From assembly GCA_028694155.1 (NCBI GenBank), contig JAQUTY010000009.1, positions 41,124-105,123 of the forward strand: a stretch of DNA of 64,000 nt. Reading direction: 5' to 3'. The notes below the pieces were generated by a model that was not told where the DNA came from, ran no database searches, and worked only from the letters and a program-made list of their open reading frames with translations. A program made the position numbers and the translations under genes. Origin of the DNA: Eubacteriales bacterium (GTDB lineage: Bacteria; Bacillota; Clostridia; Christensenellales; CAG-138). Shown here piece by piece: positions 62,683-64,000 of the stretch (position 1 is the stretch's first letter; every line of letters begins with the position of its first letter).

Positions 62683-63816
62683 ATGGATACAAAGGAGCTG
62701 ACACGCAACTTCATAATTTGCATCTGCGTGGGTCTGATTGTCATGGTCAGTCTGTTTCTCCTGCTAAGAAGCGACAGCATTAAACTAGGTGTTGAGCAAC
62801 CCATCGTCACCCCCACTCCAACCCCTACGCCTGAACCGGAGGTCGTTACGGAACTTGTAGAATTTATTCCCACTACAACGCCCTACGTTATTAACTACTC
62901 CAACGAGCTGCCCACCACCGCCGTTGATGTCGTTGTCAACGGGCGCACCCTCTTTGCTCTTGAGGACGAACAGACCGCCGTACAGGTTCTGTCAGACTAT
63001 ATGCTTGCCTCCTCAAAGGTCGAAGATGATCAGCGTCTAATCCGCTGCTATGTCGAACAATACCCCGTTCTTGTTAAGGCAAGCGGCTCTGCCGAGCTGA
63101 TGAATTACGGTTCGGCTCTTGCAAAGCTCACCTCCAACCCTGCCCTTTTTCCCATCAACAAGGTTGTAACCACCTGCGAGCTTACCTTCTCACAAATCGT
63201 TGTGGAATCGCAACAGAACGCACAGCTTCAATCGGGCGCACGGTTTTTAGTGACCGAGGGTGCTTCCCAAAGGTGGGCTATCTACACGGAGACAGTTTAC
63301 AAAAGCGAGCTGGAATGTCAAGTCACCGAGACAAACAGATTCAAACTCGGCGATGCACGCTCGTGCATAATTCAAATCGGCACCTACACGCAGGGCGGTG
63401 ACAATGCAACCTCTTCTGAAGGACAGCAGGGTCCTGCCTTGCCCATCCTCTCCCTCACCGCCCCCATCAAGGGCAAGGTTTGCACCTACTTCGGTATAAC
63501 AAACGGCGTTATGAGCAACGGAATAGACTATACCGCATCGAATGACGCCCGTGTGGTTGCGCCGGAGGGCGGCGTGGTAATCTTTTGCGGTCAACGTGGC
63601 GACTATGGGTTTGTGGTTGATATTTTGCACGATGAAGGCGGTGCGGTATCCAGGCTCACCCACCTGACCGATGTCACGGTCGAGCTTTATCAGCGTGTTG
63701 CTCGTGGTCAAAGCATCGGCACACTTGCAAGAACCGAAAGCGGCGAATCCTGCAACTTCCACTATGAGCTTATCATCAACGGTATTCCATATAATCCGTT
63801 ACAGTATTTGGGCTAG
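62683..63816 (+). CDS. Membrane-anchored M23-like protein with degenerate active site
   Basis: A 377-residue protein: one N-terminal membrane helix (about 9-28), Thr-Pro linker, a region resembling a G5 domain (QSGARFLVTEGASQRWAIYTETVY), and a C-terminal M23/LytM fold (APEGGVVIFCGQRGDYGFVVDILHDEGG, THLTDV). The first zinc His of H-x-G-x-D reads Ser (MSNGIDYTA) and the first His of H-x-H reads Asn (CNFHYEL), so catalysis is unlikely. SpoIIQ of Bacillus is also a degenerate LytM protein, and this one may be structural. It begins one base after the fucO stop. Confidence 0.75.
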   Translation: MDTKELTRNFIICICVGLIVMVSLFLLLRSDSIKLGVEQPIVTPTPTPTPEPEVVTELVEFIPTTTPYVINYSNELPTTAVDVVVNGRTLFALEDEQTAVQVLSDYMLASSKVEDDQRLIRCYVEQYPVLVKASGSAELMNYGSALAKLTSNPALFPINKVVTTCELTFSQIVVESQQNAQLQSGARFLVTEGASQRWAIYTETVYKSELECQVTETNRFKLGDARSCIIQIGTYTQGGDNATSSEGQQGPALPILSLTAPIKGKVCTYFGITNGVMSNGIDYTASNDARVVAPEGGVVIFCGQRGDYGFVVDILHDEGGAVSRLTHLTDVTVELYQRVARGQSIGTLARTESGESCNFHYELIINGIPYNPLQYLG

Positions 63817-63850
63817 CAACTGACTGCCCTTCCATATGCACAATCATCTG

Positions 63851-63873
63851 AGCGTTAGGATAATCCTAACGCT
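63851..63873 (+). terminator. First hairpin after the M23-like gene
   Basis: AGCGTTAGGA-TAA-TCCTAACGCT, perfect 10-bp stem, followed by TTCAGACTGTCAAAGAAC, the conserved repeat start. Confidence 0.65.
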
Positions 63874-63885
63874 TTCAGACTGTCA

Positions 63886-63922
63886 AAGAACCGTGTTTCA
63901 GGAGTGAGACACGGTTCTTTTT
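63886..63922 (+). terminator. Second hairpin, with T-tail
   Basis: AAGAACCGTGT (63886-63896) and ACACGGTTCTT (63909-63919), 12-base loop, then TTT. Confidence 0.7.
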
Positions 63923-64000
63923 AAGTGAAATCATGAGAGATGAGATAAAACGGTGAAATGTGCAAAAAGTTAATGGGTCGTGCGAGCAAGGATTTGTCCA
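63923..64000. other. Window end, no feature seen
   Basis: Nothing recognisable in the last 78 bases. Confidence 0.5.

Overview
The window looks like a piece of chromosome from an uncultured, anaerobic, endospore-forming member of the Clostridia (Bacillota). Sporulation genes (spoIIE, spoIIGA, sigE), a GerA-type germination operon, LL-diaminopimelate aminotransferase, a desulfoferrodoxin, strong AGGAGG ribosome binding sites and mid-range base composition all point that way. Dockerin modules, Thr-Pro linkers and YARHG domains on exported proteins are typical of gut Clostridia. A genus cannot be read from the sequence. No rRNA, tRNA, CRISPR array or complete transposon was recognised.

Layout. 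1-4.8 kb: the end of a phosphohexomutase, then a minus-strand sporulation operon spoIIE-spoIIGA-sigE. 5-6.9 kb: dapL and a dTMP kinase from a near-consensus promoter. 7-12.5 kb: a broken GLUG-repeat exported protein with a small peptide gene behind it, a DUF1858 protein, a GH13 amylase-type enzyme, a GtrA-like membrane protein and a Cys-containing small peptide. 12.7-18.5 kb: a polysaccharide-control module with CpsB-type phosphatase, an Ig-like protein, two fused Wzz/tyrosine kinases (one with a Gly-Tyr tail) and a membrane protein, but no glycosyltransferases beside it. 18.5-22.9 kb: ribosome hibernation factor, a hairpin-rich repeat zone, desulfoferrodoxin and two CorC/HlyC-type membrane proteins. 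22.9-31.2 kb: a minus-strand run ogg-secA-prfB-dockerin/MBL protein-broken metallophosphatase, preceded by a dockerin nuclease. 31.2-36 kb: a glycosyltransferase-like protein, then an amidase coupled to arcA and arcB. 36-41.3 kb: one gene for a 1739-residue wall-anchored PHP-domain protein. 41.5-52.5 kb: a sigma factor with its beta-propeller membrane partner, downstream of a packed seven-gene run with two YARHG proteins, two zinc-ribbon proteins, an M29 aminopeptidase, a DUF4003-type protein and a UMF1 transporter. 52.5-57.9 kb: an LRR-dockerin protein and a gerA-C operon with a fourth tiny membrane gene. 57.8-64 kb: a GntR regulator, a metallophosphatase, a TGS-kinase, a FucO-like dehydrogenase and a degenerate M23 protein.

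Cross-cutting patterns: at least four genes (spoIIE, the GH13 gene, gtrA, the amidase gene) have a -10 element exactly six bases before ATG and no Shine-Dalgarno sequence, which suggests leaderless transcripts. Two exported-protein genes are interrupted by in-frame stops although the rest of each frame is intact. A TTGTCGAA motif resembling the Spo0A box precedes three genes for membrane or exported proteins. A modular intergenic repeat starting CAGACTGT occurs at least three times. All functional calls come from reading translated sequence by eye; no database search was run.
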